This document shows positions 1 to 8,528 of a DNA stretch of 64,000 bases, in pieces. Origin of the DNA: Kitasatospora aureofaciens (GTDB lineage Bacteria; Actinomycetota; Actinomycetes; Streptomycetales; Streptomycetaceae); the NCBI GenBank assembly GCA_000720845.1, contig JODU01000001.1, positions 186,001-250,000 of the forward strand. Direction: 5' to 3'. Below the pieces are notes generated by a model that saw only the letters and a program-made list of their open reading frames with translations, made no database searches and had not been told where the DNA came from. The position numbers and the translations under genes are program-made. How positions within the stretch are numbered: position 1 is the first letter of the stretch; each line of letters starts with the position of its first letter.

Positions 1-126
1 CTCTTCCGCAGCGCAACTATGCGCGGCCAGGACCGGCTCCGCAACACGGCTCCGCCCCGCACGGGAAACGAAAAGCGGCGGTTGCGACCGGAATGCCCCG
101 ACGGTGGAACCCGGAAGGCACGCGGG

Positions 127-1245
127 CTACTTCAGGCCCAGCTCCGCGCACGCGTCCGCGTACTTGGCGGTGCAGATGTCGCTGACCTTGTAGAAGCCGT
201 CCGCGATGACCGTCTCCTCGATGTTCGCCTTGGTGAGCGCGACGACGGGGACGAGCTGGGCCGGCACGCCCTTGTGGGTGGGGCTGTCGACCTTGTCGCG
301 GGCGAGCGCGTCGAACTGGATGTCCCGGCCCTGGACCCGCGCCACGGCCATCTCCGCGGCGTTCTCGGCCTGCTGCGGGTAGGACTTGTACACGCTCATG
401 TACTGCTCGCCGGTGACGATCCGCTGGACCGCCGCGAGCTCCGCGTCCTGGCCGGTGATCGGGGGCAGGTCGGTGACGCCCGCGTCCTCCAGGGCCTTGA
501 TGATGCCGCCCGCCATGCCGTCGTTGGCGGAGTAGACACCCGCGATCTTGTTCTTGCCGATCTTCTCGATCGCCTCGGTCATGTTCGCCTCGGCGTTCTC
601 CGGCTTCCAGTCCTTGGTGTCGAAGGACTGGGCGATCGTGAGCTTGCCGTTCAGCTCGGACAGCGCGCCCGCCTTGAACTGCTTGGCGTTCGGGTCGGTC
701 GACGAGCCGTTCATCATGACGATCTTGTCGGAGCTGTCCGGGTCGCCGCCGAGCGCCTCGATGAGGGAGCGGCCCTGGACCTCGCCCACCAGCTCGTTGT
801 CGAAGGAGATGTAGGCGTCGACCGGGCCCTCGGCCAGCCGGTCGTAGGCGATGACGGGGATGCCGGCGTCCTTGGCCTTCTGCACGGAGTCCCCGATGGC
901 GTGCGCGTCGACCGGGTCGAGCACGATCACGTCGACCTCGTCCTCGATCATCTGCTGCATCTGATCGGCCTGCTTGGTGGCGCTGGCCTCGGCGTTGGCG
1001 TACTTGACGATGCCCTCGTCGCGCGTCAGCTCACCGATCTTCTTCTTGAAGAAGGGGTAGTCGAACAGCTCGTAGCGCGTGTTCTCCTTCTCCGGCAGCA
1101 GCAACCCGACCAGGAGGTCGTTGCCCTTGGTCGGGCTCGCGTCGTCGCTGCTCTCCGACGCACCCAGCACACCGCAGGAGGCCAGCGAGAAGGTCATCAG
1201 GGACGCGGCCACGGATATGGCGGTACGACGGGCACGGCTGCTCAC
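127..1245 (-). CDS. Sugar ABC transporter substrate-binding lipoprotein
   Basis: A 372-aa extracytoplasmic binding protein of the periplasmic-binding-protein type 1 sugar family, most like xylose-binding XylF proteins. It would capture a pentose or other sugar outside the membrane and hand it to an ABC permease. The N-terminus is a lipoprotein signal with lipobox LASC and the lipid-anchored cysteine at residue 24. The mature part shows the family pattern: a GLLLPEKENTRYE start to the first lobe, VIVLDPVDA and GIPVIAYDRL in the hinge-side strands, and a TGQDAE strand near residue 265. The permease and ATPase genes are not in the window and would lie to the left. The start is the ATG at 1245. 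The sugar cannot be assigned from sequence. A possible DasR-type operator lies about 90 nt upstream. Confidence 0.85.
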   Translation of the reverse strand: MSSRARRTAISVAASLMTFSLASCGVLGASESSDDASPTKGNDLLVGLLLPEKENTRYELFDYPFFKKKIGELTRDEGIVKYANAEASATKQADQMQQMIEDEVDVIVLDPVDAHAIGDSVQKAKDAGIPVIAYDRLAEGPVDAYISFDNELVGEVQGRSLIEALGGDPDSSDKIVMMNGSSTDPNAKQFKAGALSELNGKLTIAQSFDTKDWKPENAEANMTEAIEKIGKNKIAGVYSANDGMAGGIIKALEDAGVTDLPPITGQDAELAAVQRIVTGEQYMSVYKSYPQQAENAAEMAVARVQGRDIQFDALARDKVDSPTHKGVPAQLVPVVALTKANIEETVIADGFYKVSDICTAKYADACAELGLK

Positions 1246-1332
1246 TGCGCTAGACCTTCCGACACACGGGTGTAGTTGGTACCGAGGTGACCCAGGTGAA
1301 GGAAGCCAACGCTGTCTTCACCAAATCGTCAA

Positions 1333-1348
1333 GAAGTACTAGACCAAT
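1333..1348 (-). promoter_or_regulatory. Possible DasR-type (dre-like) operator
   Basis: The 16 bp match the dre palindrome consensus well in one half (TAGACCAAT) and poorly in the other (GTAC). The site lies about 90 nt upstream of the sugar-binding lipoprotein start. DasR controls GlcNAc and related sugar genes in Streptomyces. The assignment is by eye and weak. Confidence 0.25.
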
Positions 1349-1370
1349 GAGACAGCACCGTTGTGAACAA

Positions 1371-1400
1371 GCCCCGGAGGACGGGTTGGTCCTCCGGGGC
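1371..1400 (-). terminator. Terminator of the dnaK operon
   Basis: A perfect 11-bp inverted repeat (GCCCCGGAGGA with an 8-nt loop) lies about 40 nt beyond the hspR stop codon. It probably ends the dnaK-grpE-dnaJ-hspR transcript before the sugar-binding gene promoter. Confidence 0.75.
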
Positions 1401-1440
1401 TGTAGATGCCGTTTTCCCTTGTGCCGCCTGCCGGTCCGGC

Positions 1441-1896
1441 TCAGTCCGAGGGCTGGCCGTGGCGCTTGGGCCGCCAGACCACCAGGGCGCTGGTCTGCTG
1501 TACCTCTTGGTAAGGGACCAGGTCACGGCGGTACGACGCGTGCACCGCGGCCTCGCGCTGGCGCATCGCCGTGGCCGCGCCGTCGAGCGCGGCGGCCAGC
1601 TCGGCCGCGCGGGCCTGGAGCTCGGCGACCTGGTTCTCCAGCTCGATGATGCGCTTGATTCCGGCCAGGTTGATGCCCTCGTCCTGCGACAACTGCTGGA
1701 CCTGTCGGAGCAGTTCGATGTCGCGGGCCGAGTAGCGCCGGCCCCGGCCGGCCGTGCGGTCAGGGGAGACCAGGCCGAGGCGGTCGTACTGGCGCAGGGT
1801 CTGCGGGTGGAGACCGGAGAGCTGGGCCGCCACCGAAATGACGTAGACCGGGGTGTCCTCGGTCAGTTCGTACGGGTTGCGTCGCCGACCGTCCAT
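1441..1896 (-). CDS. hspR: HspR, MerR-family heat-shock repressor
   Basis: HspR represses the dnaK operon and other chaperone genes by binding HAIR operators, with DnaK as co-repressor. The protein has a MerR-type HTH at about residues 17-70 (PVYVISVAAQLSGLHPQTLR, then the wing ending GRGRRYSARD), followed by a coiled-coil stretch (ELENQVAELQARAAEL). I choose the ATG at 1896, giving 151 aa, because AGGGAG sits 10 nt ahead of it. A TTG at 1905 would overlap the dnaJ stop but has the Shine-Dalgarno only 1 nt away. It is the last gene of dnaK-grpE-dnaJ-hspR, and two HAIR sites stand at the operon promoter, so autoregulation is expected. Confidence 0.95.
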   Translation of the reverse strand: MDGRRRNPYELTEDTPVYVISVAAQLSGLHPQTLRQYDRLGLVSPDRTAGRGRRYSARDIELLRQVQQLSQDEGINLAGIKRIIELENQVAELQARAAELAAALDGAATAMRQREAAVHASYRRDLVPYQEVQQTSALVVWRPKRHGQPSD

Positions 1897-1901
1897 TCCC
1901 G

Positions 1902-3092
1902 TCAAGCTCCCTTCGCGGCCTGGAACAACTCCGCCCGCGGATCCTCGTCCGCGGTCGCCTCGCGATACGCCTCCAGCGCGTCACGAGCCTTCCCCGTCAG
2001 ATCCTTCGGAACACTCACCTCCACGGTGACCAGGAGGTCGCCGCGGGTGCCGTCCTTGCGGACCGCGCCCTTGCCCCTGGCCCGCATGGTGCGGCCGTTG
2101 GGCGTGCCCGCCGGCAGCTTGAGCGTGACGGGCGGACCGCCCAGGGTCGGGACCCTGACCTCGCCGCCGAGGGCCGCCTCGGCGTAGGTGACCGGGACGG
2201 TCACGGTGAGGTTGTCGCCCCGGCGGCCGAAGACGGGGTGTTCCTTGACGTGCACGACCACGTACAGGTCGCCCGCCGGACCGCCCCGCTCGCCCGGCGT
2301 GCCCTTGCCGCGCAGCCGGATGCGCTGCCCGTCCGACACCCCGGCGGGGATACGGACCTGCATCGTCCGCGAGGACTTGGCGCGTCCGGAGCCCTTGCAG
2401 ACGTCGCAGGGGTCCTCGGCGATCAGGCCGCGGCCCTTGCAGTCCGGGCACGGGTCGGTGAGCGAGAAGCCGCCGCCCGAGCCCCGGGCGACCTGGCCGG
2501 TGCCGACGCAGGTCGGGCACACGCGCGGCGTGCCGTTCTTGTCGCCGGTGCCGGAACAGGCCTTGCAGGGTGCCTGCGAGGACATCCTGAGCGGCACGGT
2601 CGCGCCCTCGATGGCCTCGGTGAAGCTCAGGGTGACCTCGGACTCGATGTCCTGCCCGCGCCGCGGCTGCGTGCGCGTGCCGGTGCCGGGTCCGCCGCCC
2701 GTGCGGTTGAACAGGCCCCCGAAGACGTCGCCGAGCCCGCCGCCGAAGCCGCCGGCGCCCTGGCCCCCGCCCTGGGCGCCGCCTCCGAAGAGGTCGCCCA
2801 GGTCGAAGTTGAAGGTGCCGCCGCCGGCGCCGGGCCCCGGACGGAACCCGCCGTTGCCGAACAGCGCGCGGGCCTCGTCGTACTCCTTGCGCTTCTTGGG
2901 GTCACCGAGGATGTCGTTGGCCTCGGAGATCTCCTTGAAGCGCTCCTCCGCCTTGACGTTTCCCTTGTTGGCGTCCGGGTGGTTCTCGCGGGCGAGCTTC
3001 CGGTACGCCTTCTTGATCTCGGCCTCGGTGGCGTCCTTGGGGACGCCGAGAACCTTGTAGTAGTCCTTCTCGATGAAGTCCTTCGTGCTCAT
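1902..3092 (-). CDS. dnaJ: Chaperone DnaJ (Hsp40), DnaK operon copy
   Basis: The J-protein co-chaperone stimulates DnaK ATPase and delivers unfolded clients in the cytoplasm. The 396-aa protein has the full type-I layout: J domain at residues 1-75 with the HPD triad at 38-40, a Gly/Phe-rich linker at about 80-135, four CxxCxGxG-type zinc repeats (Cys176/179, 192/195, 215/218, 229/232), and the C-terminal substrate-binding domain. The start ATG at 3092 is preceded by a GGAGGGA-type site. The gap to grpE is about 40 nt, and the stop lies 5 nt before the hspR ATG, so the genes are cotranscribed. Confidence 0.97.
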   Translation of the reverse strand: MSTKDFIEKDYYKVLGVPKDATEAEIKKAYRKLARENHPDANKGNVKAEERFKEISEANDILGDPKKRKEYDEARALFGNGGFRPGPGAGGGTFNFDLGDLFGGGAQGGGQGAGGFGGGLGDVFGGLFNRTGGGPGTGTRTQPRRGQDIESEVTLSFTEAIEGATVPLRMSSQAPCKACSGTGDKNGTPRVCPTCVGTGQVARGSGGGFSLTDPCPDCKGRGLIAEDPCDVCKGSGRAKSSRTMQVRIPAGVSDGQRIRLRGKGTPGERGGPAGDLYVVVHVKEHPVFGRRGDNLTVTVPVTYAEAALGGEVRVPTLGGPPVTLKLPAGTPNGRTMRARGKGAVRKDGTRGDLLVTVEVSVPKDLTGKARDALEAYREATADEDPRAELFQAAKGA

Positions 3093-3134
3093 CCTCGACG
3101 TCCCTCCTTCCTCGGCTTCCTCGTCACTTCAAGC

Positions 3135-3812
3135 TCAGCCCTCGTCCGGGCCACCGCTCTCCTTGGTCCCGGCGTCGTCCTCCGCGTCGGAGGCGTCCTG
3201 CCCCTCGGCGCCGGTCTCGGCCGGCTTGACCGTCTGGGCGCCCGGCTGCGGCTCGGCGACCGCCACCCGCGCGGGGCGGATGGTGCGTTCGCCGATCCGG
3301 TACCCGGGCTGCAGGATCGCCACGCACGTCGTCTCGGTGACGTCCGGTGCGTAGGAGTGCATCAGGGCCTCGTGGATCGTCGGGTCGAAGGGCTCGCCCT
3401 CCTTGCCGAACTGCTGGAGGCCCAGCTTGGCCACCGTGGTCTCCAGCGACTCCGCGACGGACTTGAAGCCGCCGACCAGCTCCCCGTGCTCCCGGGCGCG
3501 GCCGACGTCGTCGAGTACGGGAAGCAGCTCGGACAGGAGGTTCGCGACGGCGACCTCCTTGACCGCGACGCGGTCCCGCTCCACCCGGCGGCGGTAGTTC
3601 TGGTACTCGGCCTGGAGGCGCTGGAGGTCCGCCGTGCGCTCGTTCAGCGCGGTGCGCACCTGGTCCAGCTGGGCCACCAGGCCCGCGTTCTCGCTCGCGT
3701 CCCCGGCCGGGGCCGCCCCCTCCTCGGAGGCGGCCTGCGGCTCGGCGTCGTCAGGGGTGGCGCCGGAGGGGACGTCGGGCTTCTCGTCGAAACCCGGGGT
3801 CTCCTCCGTCAC
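3135..3812 (-). CDS. grpE: Nucleotide exchange factor GrpE
   Basis: GrpE releases ADP from DnaK and so resets the chaperone cycle. The 225-aa protein has an acidic disordered N-terminus, a long coiled coil at about 45-100 (QLDQVRTALNERTADLQRLQ onward), and the beta-wing domain with FDPTIHEALM and the VLQPGY-type strand (here ILQPGYRIGERTIRPARVAV). The C-terminal tail is again acidic. It starts at a GTG (3812) whose GTGA overlaps the dnaK stop, which indicates translational coupling. Confidence 0.96.
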   Translation of the reverse strand: MTEETPGFDEKPDVPSGATPDDAEPQAASEEGAAPAGDASENAGLVAQLDQVRTALNERTADLQRLQAEYQNYRRRVERDRVAVKEVAVANLLSELLPVLDDVGRAREHGELVGGFKSVAESLETTVAKLGLQQFGKEGEPFDPTIHEALMHSYAPDVTETTCVAILQPGYRIGERTIRPARVAVAEPQPGAQTVKPAETGAEGQDASDAEDDAGTKESGGPDEG

Positions 3813-5665
3813 GCGGCACCGTCCTTGCGCTCGTCGTCCACGATCTCGGCGTCCACGACGTCGTCGTCGGCGCCCTTGCCGTCGGCACCGGCGCCGGCAC
3901 CCGGGGCCTCGCCGCCGGCGGCCTGCGCGGCCTGGGCGTCGGCGTACATGGCCTGGCCCAGCTTCTGCGAGACGGCGGCGACCTTCTCGGTGGCGGTGCG
4001 GATCTCGGCGGTGTCCTCGCCCTTGAGCTTCTCCTTCAGCTCGGCGACGGCACCCTCGACCTCGGTCTTGACCTCGCCGGGGACCTTGTCCTCGTTGTCC
4101 TTGAGGAACTTCTCCGTCTGGTAGACGAGCTGCTCGCCCTGGTTGCGGGACTCGGCGGCCTCACGGCGGGCGTGGTCCTCCTCCGCGTACTTCTCGGCCT
4201 CCTGGCGCATCCGGTCGACCTCGTCCTTCGGCAGCGAGGAGCCGCCGGTGACGGTCATCTTCTGCTCCTTGCCCGTGCCGAGGTCCTTCGCGGTCACGTG
4301 CATGATGCCGTTGGCGTCGATGTCGAAGGCGACCTCGATCTGCGGGACGCCGCGGGGCGCCGGCGGCAGACCGGTCAGCTCGAACATCCCGAGCTTCTTG
4401 TTGTACGCCGCGATCTCGCGCTCGCCCTGGTAGACCTGGATCTGCACGGAGGGCTGGTTGTCCTCGGCGGTGGTGAAGATCTCCGAGCGCTTGGTCGGGA
4501 TCGTCGTGTTCCGCTCGATCAGCTTGGTCATGATGCCGCCCTTGGTCTCGATGCCGAGGGACAGCGGGGTGACGTCGAGCAGCAGGACGTCCTTGACCTC
4601 ACCCTTGAGGACACCGGCCTGGAGGGCGGCACCGATGGCGACGACCTCGTCCGGGTTGACGCCCTTGTTGGCGTCCTTGCCGCCGGTCAGCTCCTTGACC
4701 AGCTCGGCGACGGCGGGCATACGGGTGGAGCCACCGACGAGGACGACGTGGTCGATCTCGGACAGCTGGATGCCGGCGTCCTTGATGACGTTGTGGAACG
4801 GCGTCTTGCAGCGCTCCAGCAGGTCGGAGGTCAGCTGCTGGAACTGGGCGCGGGTGAGCTTCTCGTCCAGGTGCAGCGGGCCCTCGGCGGAGGCCGTGAT
4901 GTAGGGGAGGTTGATCGTGGTCTCGGTGGACGAGGACAGCTCGATCTTGGCCTTCTCGGCCGCCTCGCGCAGGCGCTGGAGGGCCATCTTGTCCTTGGCC
5001 AGGTCCACGCCGTGGCCGGACTGGAACTGCTTGACCAGGTAGTCGACGACGCGCTGGTCCCAGTCGTCACCGCCGAGGTTGTTGTCACCGTTGGTGGCCT
5101 TCACCTCGACGACGCCGTCGCCGATCTCCAGCAGCGAGACGTCGAACGTACCGCCACCGAGGTCGAAGACCAGGATGACCTGCTCGTCCTTGTCCAGGCC
5201 GTACGCCAGCGCGGCGGCGGTCGGCTCGTTGACGATGCGCAGGACGTTGAGGCCCGCGATCTCACCGGCCTCCTTGGTGGCCTGGCGCTCGGCGTCGTTG
5301 AAGTACGCCGGGACGGTGATGACCGCGTCGGTCACCTTCTCGCCCAGGTAGGACTCGGCGTCCCGCTTCAGCTTCTGCAGCACGAAGGCGCTGATCTGCT
5401 GCGGGTTGAAGTCCTTGCCGTCCAGGTTGACCTTCCAGTCGGTGCCCATGTGGCGCTTGACCGAGCGGATGGTCCTGTCGACGTTCGTGACCGCCTGGCG
5501 CTTGGCCACCTCGCCGACGAGCACCTCACCGTTCTTGGCGAAGGCGACGACGGACGGCGTGGTCCTGGCGCCCTCGGCGTTGGTGATGACGGTGGGCTCG
5601 CCGCCCTCCAGAACGCTGACGACGGAGTTAGTCGTGCCCAGGTCGATGCCGACCGCACGTGCCAT
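3809..5665 (-). CDS. dnaK: Chaperone DnaK (Hsp70)
   Basis: The major Hsp70 ATP-dependent folding chaperone, also the co-repressor for HspR. The 618-aa sequence has the actin-like ATPase domain (GIDLGTTNS at 7-15, VPAYFNDAER near 118, FDLGGGTFDVS near 170, GGSTRMP near 312), the DLLLLDVTPLSLGIET-type linker (here VLLLDVTPLSLGIET), the substrate-binding beta domain, the helical lid, and a Gly/Ala-rich acidic tail. ATG at 5665 has GGAGGT upstream at 5675-5680. It is the first gene of the operon, directly behind two HAIR operators and a TTGACC/CACACT promoter. Confidence 0.98.
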   Translation of the reverse strand: MARAVGIDLGTTNSVVSVLEGGEPTVITNAEGARTTPSVVAFAKNGEVLVGEVAKRQAVTNVDRTIRSVKRHMGTDWKVNLDGKDFNPQQISAFVLQKLKRDAESYLGEKVTDAVITVPAYFNDAERQATKEAGEIAGLNVLRIVNEPTAAALAYGLDKDEQVILVFDLGGGTFDVSLLEIGDGVVEVKATNGDNNLGGDDWDQRVVDYLVKQFQSGHGVDLAKDKMALQRLREAAEKAKIELSSSTETTINLPYITASAEGPLHLDEKLTRAQFQQLTSDLLERCKTPFHNVIKDAGIQLSEIDHVVLVGGSTRMPAVAELVKELTGGKDANKGVNPDEVVAIGAALQAGVLKGEVKDVLLLDVTPLSLGIETKGGIMTKLIERNTTIPTKRSEIFTTAEDNQPSVQIQVYQGEREIAAYNKKLGMFELTGLPPAPRGVPQIEVAFDIDANGIMHVTAKDLGTGKEQKMTVTGGSSLPKDEVDRMRQEAEKYAEEDHARREAAESRNQGEQLVYQTEKFLKDNEDKVPGEVKTEVEGAVAELKEKLKGEDTAEIRTATEKVAAVSQKLGQAMYADAQAAQAAGGEAPGAGAGADGKGADDDVVDAEIVDDERKDGAA

Positions 5666-5685
5666 GGTGAATAACCTCCAGCTGA

Positions 5686-5706
5686 CTTGAGTGGAACAGG
5701 CTCAAG
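5686..5706 (-). promoter_or_regulatory. HAIR operator 1 (HspR binding site)
   Basis: CTTGAGT-N7-GCTCAAG matches the HAIR consensus CTTGAGT-N7-ACTCAAG at 13 of 14 arm positions. It lies between the dnaK start and the promoter and overlaps the -10 element, so bound HspR should block transcription. Confidence 0.93.
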
Positions 5707-5733
5707 TGTGCACGACACCCGGCGATGGGTCAA
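5705..5733 (-). promoter_or_regulatory. dnaK operon promoter
   Basis: On the minus strand TTGACC (5728-5733) and CACACT (5705-5710) are separated by 17 nt, a vegetative HrdB-type spacing. The promoter sits between two HAIR operators, with the -10 overlapping the nearer one. Confidence 0.7.
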
Positions 5734-5737
5734 CAGA

Positions 5738-5758
5738 GGTGAGTCGGGCGGACTCAAC
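5738..5758 (-). promoter_or_regulatory. HAIR operator 2 (HspR binding site)
   Basis: GGTGAGT-N7-ACTCAAC is a diverged HAIR inverted repeat (about 11 of 14 arm positions) immediately upstream of the dnaK -35 element. Two HAIR sites bracketing the promoter allow cooperative repression by HspR. Confidence 0.8.
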
Positions 5759-6056
5759 TCTTATCCGTTCCTTACGCGCAATGGCGCCCTGACCTGCTTT
5801 TTCTCGGCACCCATGGCCTGACGAACCGGAAAAATCACCCCGGGCAAGGACGCGCCACCAGAGACTCCGGTTGCCCCTGCGACGCACCGCACCGCCGGAC
5901 CGGGCGGGGCACAGGCGGAGCGCGGGCGGGGCCGCGGACGGGGCGCCGGGTTCGTACGGGGCCGATGGGGTCAGGGTTGCCTCAGCGACGCAGATCACCG
6001 CACGTCCGACTACAGTGCGGCGGAGGATGGGGGTACTCTCAGACGAACTGAATAAG
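5759..6056. other. Intergenic region between divergent dnaK and etfD
   Basis: About 300 nt without a convincing gene. It separates the divergent dnaK operon and the EtfD-type gene. The left end holds the dnaK control region, the right end an inverted repeat before the oxidoreductase gene. Nothing else is recognisable. Confidence 0.6.
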
Positions 6057-6070
6057 TTACCGCTTAGTAA
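6057..6070 (+). promoter_or_regulatory. Inverted repeat TTAC-N6-GTAA, candidate operator
   Basis: TTAC-N6-GTAA lies 41 nt upstream of the EtfD start and its right half overlaps a possible -10 (TAGTAA). Short palindromes of this kind are typical TetR-family operators. The regulator is unknown. Confidence 0.4.
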
Positions 6071-6111
6071 TACCGCCCCCTCGTAACCTCGCAGGCCCGA
6101 GGAGCCCCCAA

Positions 6112-8394
6112 ATGCAACTCGCCGCGATCATCGTGTCGCTGGTCCTGATCGTGGTCGGCGTCGCACTGTTCGGCCGCGCCGTCCTGCAGATCTTCACCTA
6201 CATGCGGCTGGGCCAGCCCGTACCGGCCGGAACGCGGACCAACGACCCCGTGGACCGCACCGTCACCGTGGTCAGGGAGTTCCTCGGCCACACCCGGATG
6301 AACCGCTGGGGCATCGTCGGTGTGGCGCACTGGTTCGTCGCGGTGGGCTTCTTCTCCCTGCTGCTGACCATCGTCAACGCCGTCGGCCAGCTCTTCCGGG
6401 CCGACTGGATCCTGCCGGTCATCGGCGACTGGGCTCCGTACAACGTCTTCGTCGAGTTCATCGGCACGATGACGGTGCTCGGCATCCTGGTCCTGATCGT
6501 GATCCGGCAGCTCAGCCACCCGCGCAAGCCGGGCCGCAAGTCCCGCTTCGGGGGCTCCAACTTCGGCCAGGCGTACTTCGTCGAGGCCGTCATCCTCATC
6601 GTCGGCGTCTGCATCTTCATGCTGCACGCGCTGGAGGGCGCCCTCCACCACGTGGACGGCTACGAGGCGTCGTTCTTCATCTCGTACCCGGTCGTCTCCG
6701 CGCTCCAGGACGTGGACCTCGGAACGCTCCAGAACCTCGTCTACTTCTTCGCCGGACTGAAGATCGCGACCTCGTTCATCTGGATGATCACGGTCGCCCT
6801 GAAGACCGACATGGGCGTGGCCTGGCACCGCTTCCTGGCTTTCCCCAACATCTGGTTCAAGCGCGACGCGAAGGGGGGCACCGCCCTCGGCGCGCTGCTC
6901 CCGATGACCTCGGGCGGCAAGCCGATCGACTTCACCGACCCCGGCGACGACGACGTGTTCGGCGTCTCCCAGGTCGAGCAGTTCTCCTGGAAGGGCCTGC
7001 TGGACTTCTCCACCTGCACCGAGTGCGGCCGCTGCCAGTCGCAGTGCCCCGCGTGGAACACCGGCAAGCCGCTCTCCCCCAAGCTCCTGATCATGTCCCT
7101 GCGCGACCACGCGCACGCCAAGGCCCCCTACCTGCTGGCCGGCGGCGGCAAGACCATGGAGGGCGAGGAGAAGGCGTCCGAGGAGCAGCTGGCGGGCGTG
7201 CCCGCGGCGGCGCTGGCGGAGGCCGAGCGCCCGCTGATCGGCACCCTCGAAGAGAACGGCGTCATCGACCCGGACGTCCTGTGGTCCTGCACCACCTGCG
7301 GCGCCTGCGTCGAGCAGTGCCCCGTCGACATCGAGCACGTCGACCACATCGTCGACATGCGCCGCTACCAGGTCATGATCGAGTCGGCCTTCCCGTCCGA
7401 GGCCGGCACGATGCTCAAGAACCTGGAGAAGAAGGGCAACCCCTGGGGCCTGGCGAAGAAGCAGCGCCTGGAGTGGCTCAAGGAGCTGGACTTCGAGGTC
7501 CCGGTCGTCGGCAAGGACATCGAGGACCTCACCGAGGTCGAGTACCTCTACTGGGTCGGCTGCGCCGGCGCCCTGGAGGACCGCGCCAAGAAGACCACGA
7601 AGGCCTTCGCCGAACTGCTCCACATCGCGGGAGTCAAGTTCGCGATCATGGGCGGCGACGAGAAGTGCACCGGTGACTCCGCCCGCCGCCTGGGCAACGA
7701 GCCCCTGTTCCAGGAGCTCGGCATGGAGAACGTCATGTCCCTCAACGCCGCCTTCGGCGAGGAGATGGACGAGGACGGCAAGGTCGTGCCGGAGTCGGCG
7801 AAGCCGAAGTCGGCCAAGAAGATCGTCGCGACCTGCCCCCACTGCCTCAACACCCTCGGCAACGAGTACCCGCAGCTCGGCGGCGACTACGAGGTCGTCC
7901 ACCACACCCAGCTGCTCCAGCACCTGGTGGACGAGGGCAAGCTGGTCCCGGTCACCCCGGTCGAGGGCATCATCACCTACCACGACCCCTGCTACCTGGG
8001 CCGCCACAACAAGATCTACACGCCCCCGCGCGAGATCATCGCCGCCGTCCCGGGCGTCCGCAACGAGGAGATGCACCGCCACAAGGAGCGCGGCTTCTGC
8101 TGCGGCGCCGGCGGCGCGCGGATGTGGATGGAGGAGCGGATCGGCAAGCGCATCAACAACGAGCGCGTCGACGAGGCGCTGAGCGTGAACCCGGACATCG
8201 TCTCCACGGCCTGCCCCTTCTGCCTGGTGATGCTGACCGACTCGGTCAACGGCAAGAAGAACGACGGCAAGGCCAAGGAGTCCATCCAGGTCGTCGACGT
8301 CGCCCAGCTCCTGCTGGACTCCGTCAAGACCCCGGCCGACCCCACCGGCGAGCCGGAGCAGGAGAACGAGCCGACGCCGGAACCGGTGAAGTAG
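6112..8394 (+). CDS. Membrane electron-transfer-flavoprotein oxidoreductase, EtfD-like Fe-S protein
   Basis: A 760-aa heterodisulfide-reductase-related membrane protein, homologous in layout to mycobacterial EtfD (Rv0338c), which passes electrons from acyl-CoA dehydrogenases via ETF to menaquinone during beta-oxidation. The first 235 residues hold about five membrane helices of the NarI-like domain. Two 4Fe-4S motifs follow: Cys302/305/308/312 (CTECGRCQSQCP) and Cys393/396/399/403 (CTTCGACVEQCP). The C-terminal half carries two CCG domains, with CPHCLNTL and CPFCLVML and a CCGAGG motif between, which usually bind a non-cubane cluster. GAGGAG at 6099-6104 supports the ATG. It is monocistronic, ending in a strong terminator. 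The exact electron donor is inferred from homologues. Confidence 0.88.
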   Translation: MQLAAIIVSLVLIVVGVALFGRAVLQIFTYMRLGQPVPAGTRTNDPVDRTVTVVREFLGHTRMNRWGIVGVAHWFVAVGFFSLLLTIVNAVGQLFRADWILPVIGDWAPYNVFVEFIGTMTVLGILVLIVIRQLSHPRKPGRKSRFGGSNFGQAYFVEAVILIVGVCIFMLHALEGALHHVDGYEASFFISYPVVSALQDVDLGTLQNLVYFFAGLKIATSFIWMITVALKTDMGVAWHRFLAFPNIWFKRDAKGGTALGALLPMTSGGKPIDFTDPGDDDVFGVSQVEQFSWKGLLDFSTCTECGRCQSQCPAWNTGKPLSPKLLIMSLRDHAHAKAPYLLAGGGKTMEGEEKASEEQLAGVPAAALAEAERPLIGTLEENGVIDPDVLWSCTTCGACVEQCPVDIEHVDHIVDMRRYQVMIESAFPSEAGTMLKNLEKKGNPWGLAKKQRLEWLKELDFEVPVVGKDIEDLTEVEYLYWVGCAGALEDRAKKTTKAFAELLHIAGVKFAIMGGDEKCTGDSARRLGNEPLFQELGMENVMSLNAAFGEEMDEDGKVVPESAKPKSAKKIVATCPHCLNTLGNEYPQLGGDYEVVHHTQLLQHLVDEGKLVPVTPVEGIITYHDPCYLGRHNKIYTPPREIIAAVPGVRNEEMHRHKERGFCCGAGGARMWMEERIGKRINNERVDEALSVNPDIVSTACPFCLVMLTDSVNGKKNDGKAKESIQVVDVAQLLLDSVKTPADPTGEPEQENEPTPEPVK

Positions 8395-8415
8395 CCGACG
8401 CTCACGCACACGACC

Positions 8416-8450
8416 GACACCCCCGGGCTCCCTGCGGACCCGGGGGTGTC
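8416..8450 (+). terminator. Rho-independent-type terminator after etfD
   Basis: A perfect 12-bp stem (GACACCCCCGGG) with an 11-nt loop begins 22 nt after the EtfD stop codon. There is no long U tract, which is usual in Streptomyces. Confidence 0.85.
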
Positions 8451-8473
8451 GCCGTATGTCGAACGCGTGCATG

Positions 8474-8496
8474 ATTACCCGGTCGTTGTCGGTAAT
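8474..8496 (+). promoter_or_regulatory. Inverted repeat ATTACC-N11-GGTAAT
   Basis: ATTACC and GGTAAT, 11 nt apart, lie 33 nt before the FG-GAP lipoprotein start. It could be a dimer operator. No regulator is encoded nearby, so the role is unproven. Confidence 0.3.
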
Positions 8497-8528
8497 GGTG
8501 GTACGGGTCGATACGGACGAGGTGAACG

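Noticed and set aside
1..126. Gene at the left edge
   Set aside because: 126 nt downstream of the sugar-binding gene show no start codon with ribosome site and no recognisable product.
4172..5674. 500-codon open frame antisense to dnaK
   Set aside because: High-GC Streptomyces genes leave long open frames on the opposite strand. The DnaK frame has clear homology and codon bias; the antisense frame has neither.
6064..8472. 800-codon open frame antisense to the EtfD gene
   Set aside because: Val/Leu/Asp/Arg-rich composition typical of an antisense shadow, no domain, and the opposite strand encodes a clear Fe-S protein.
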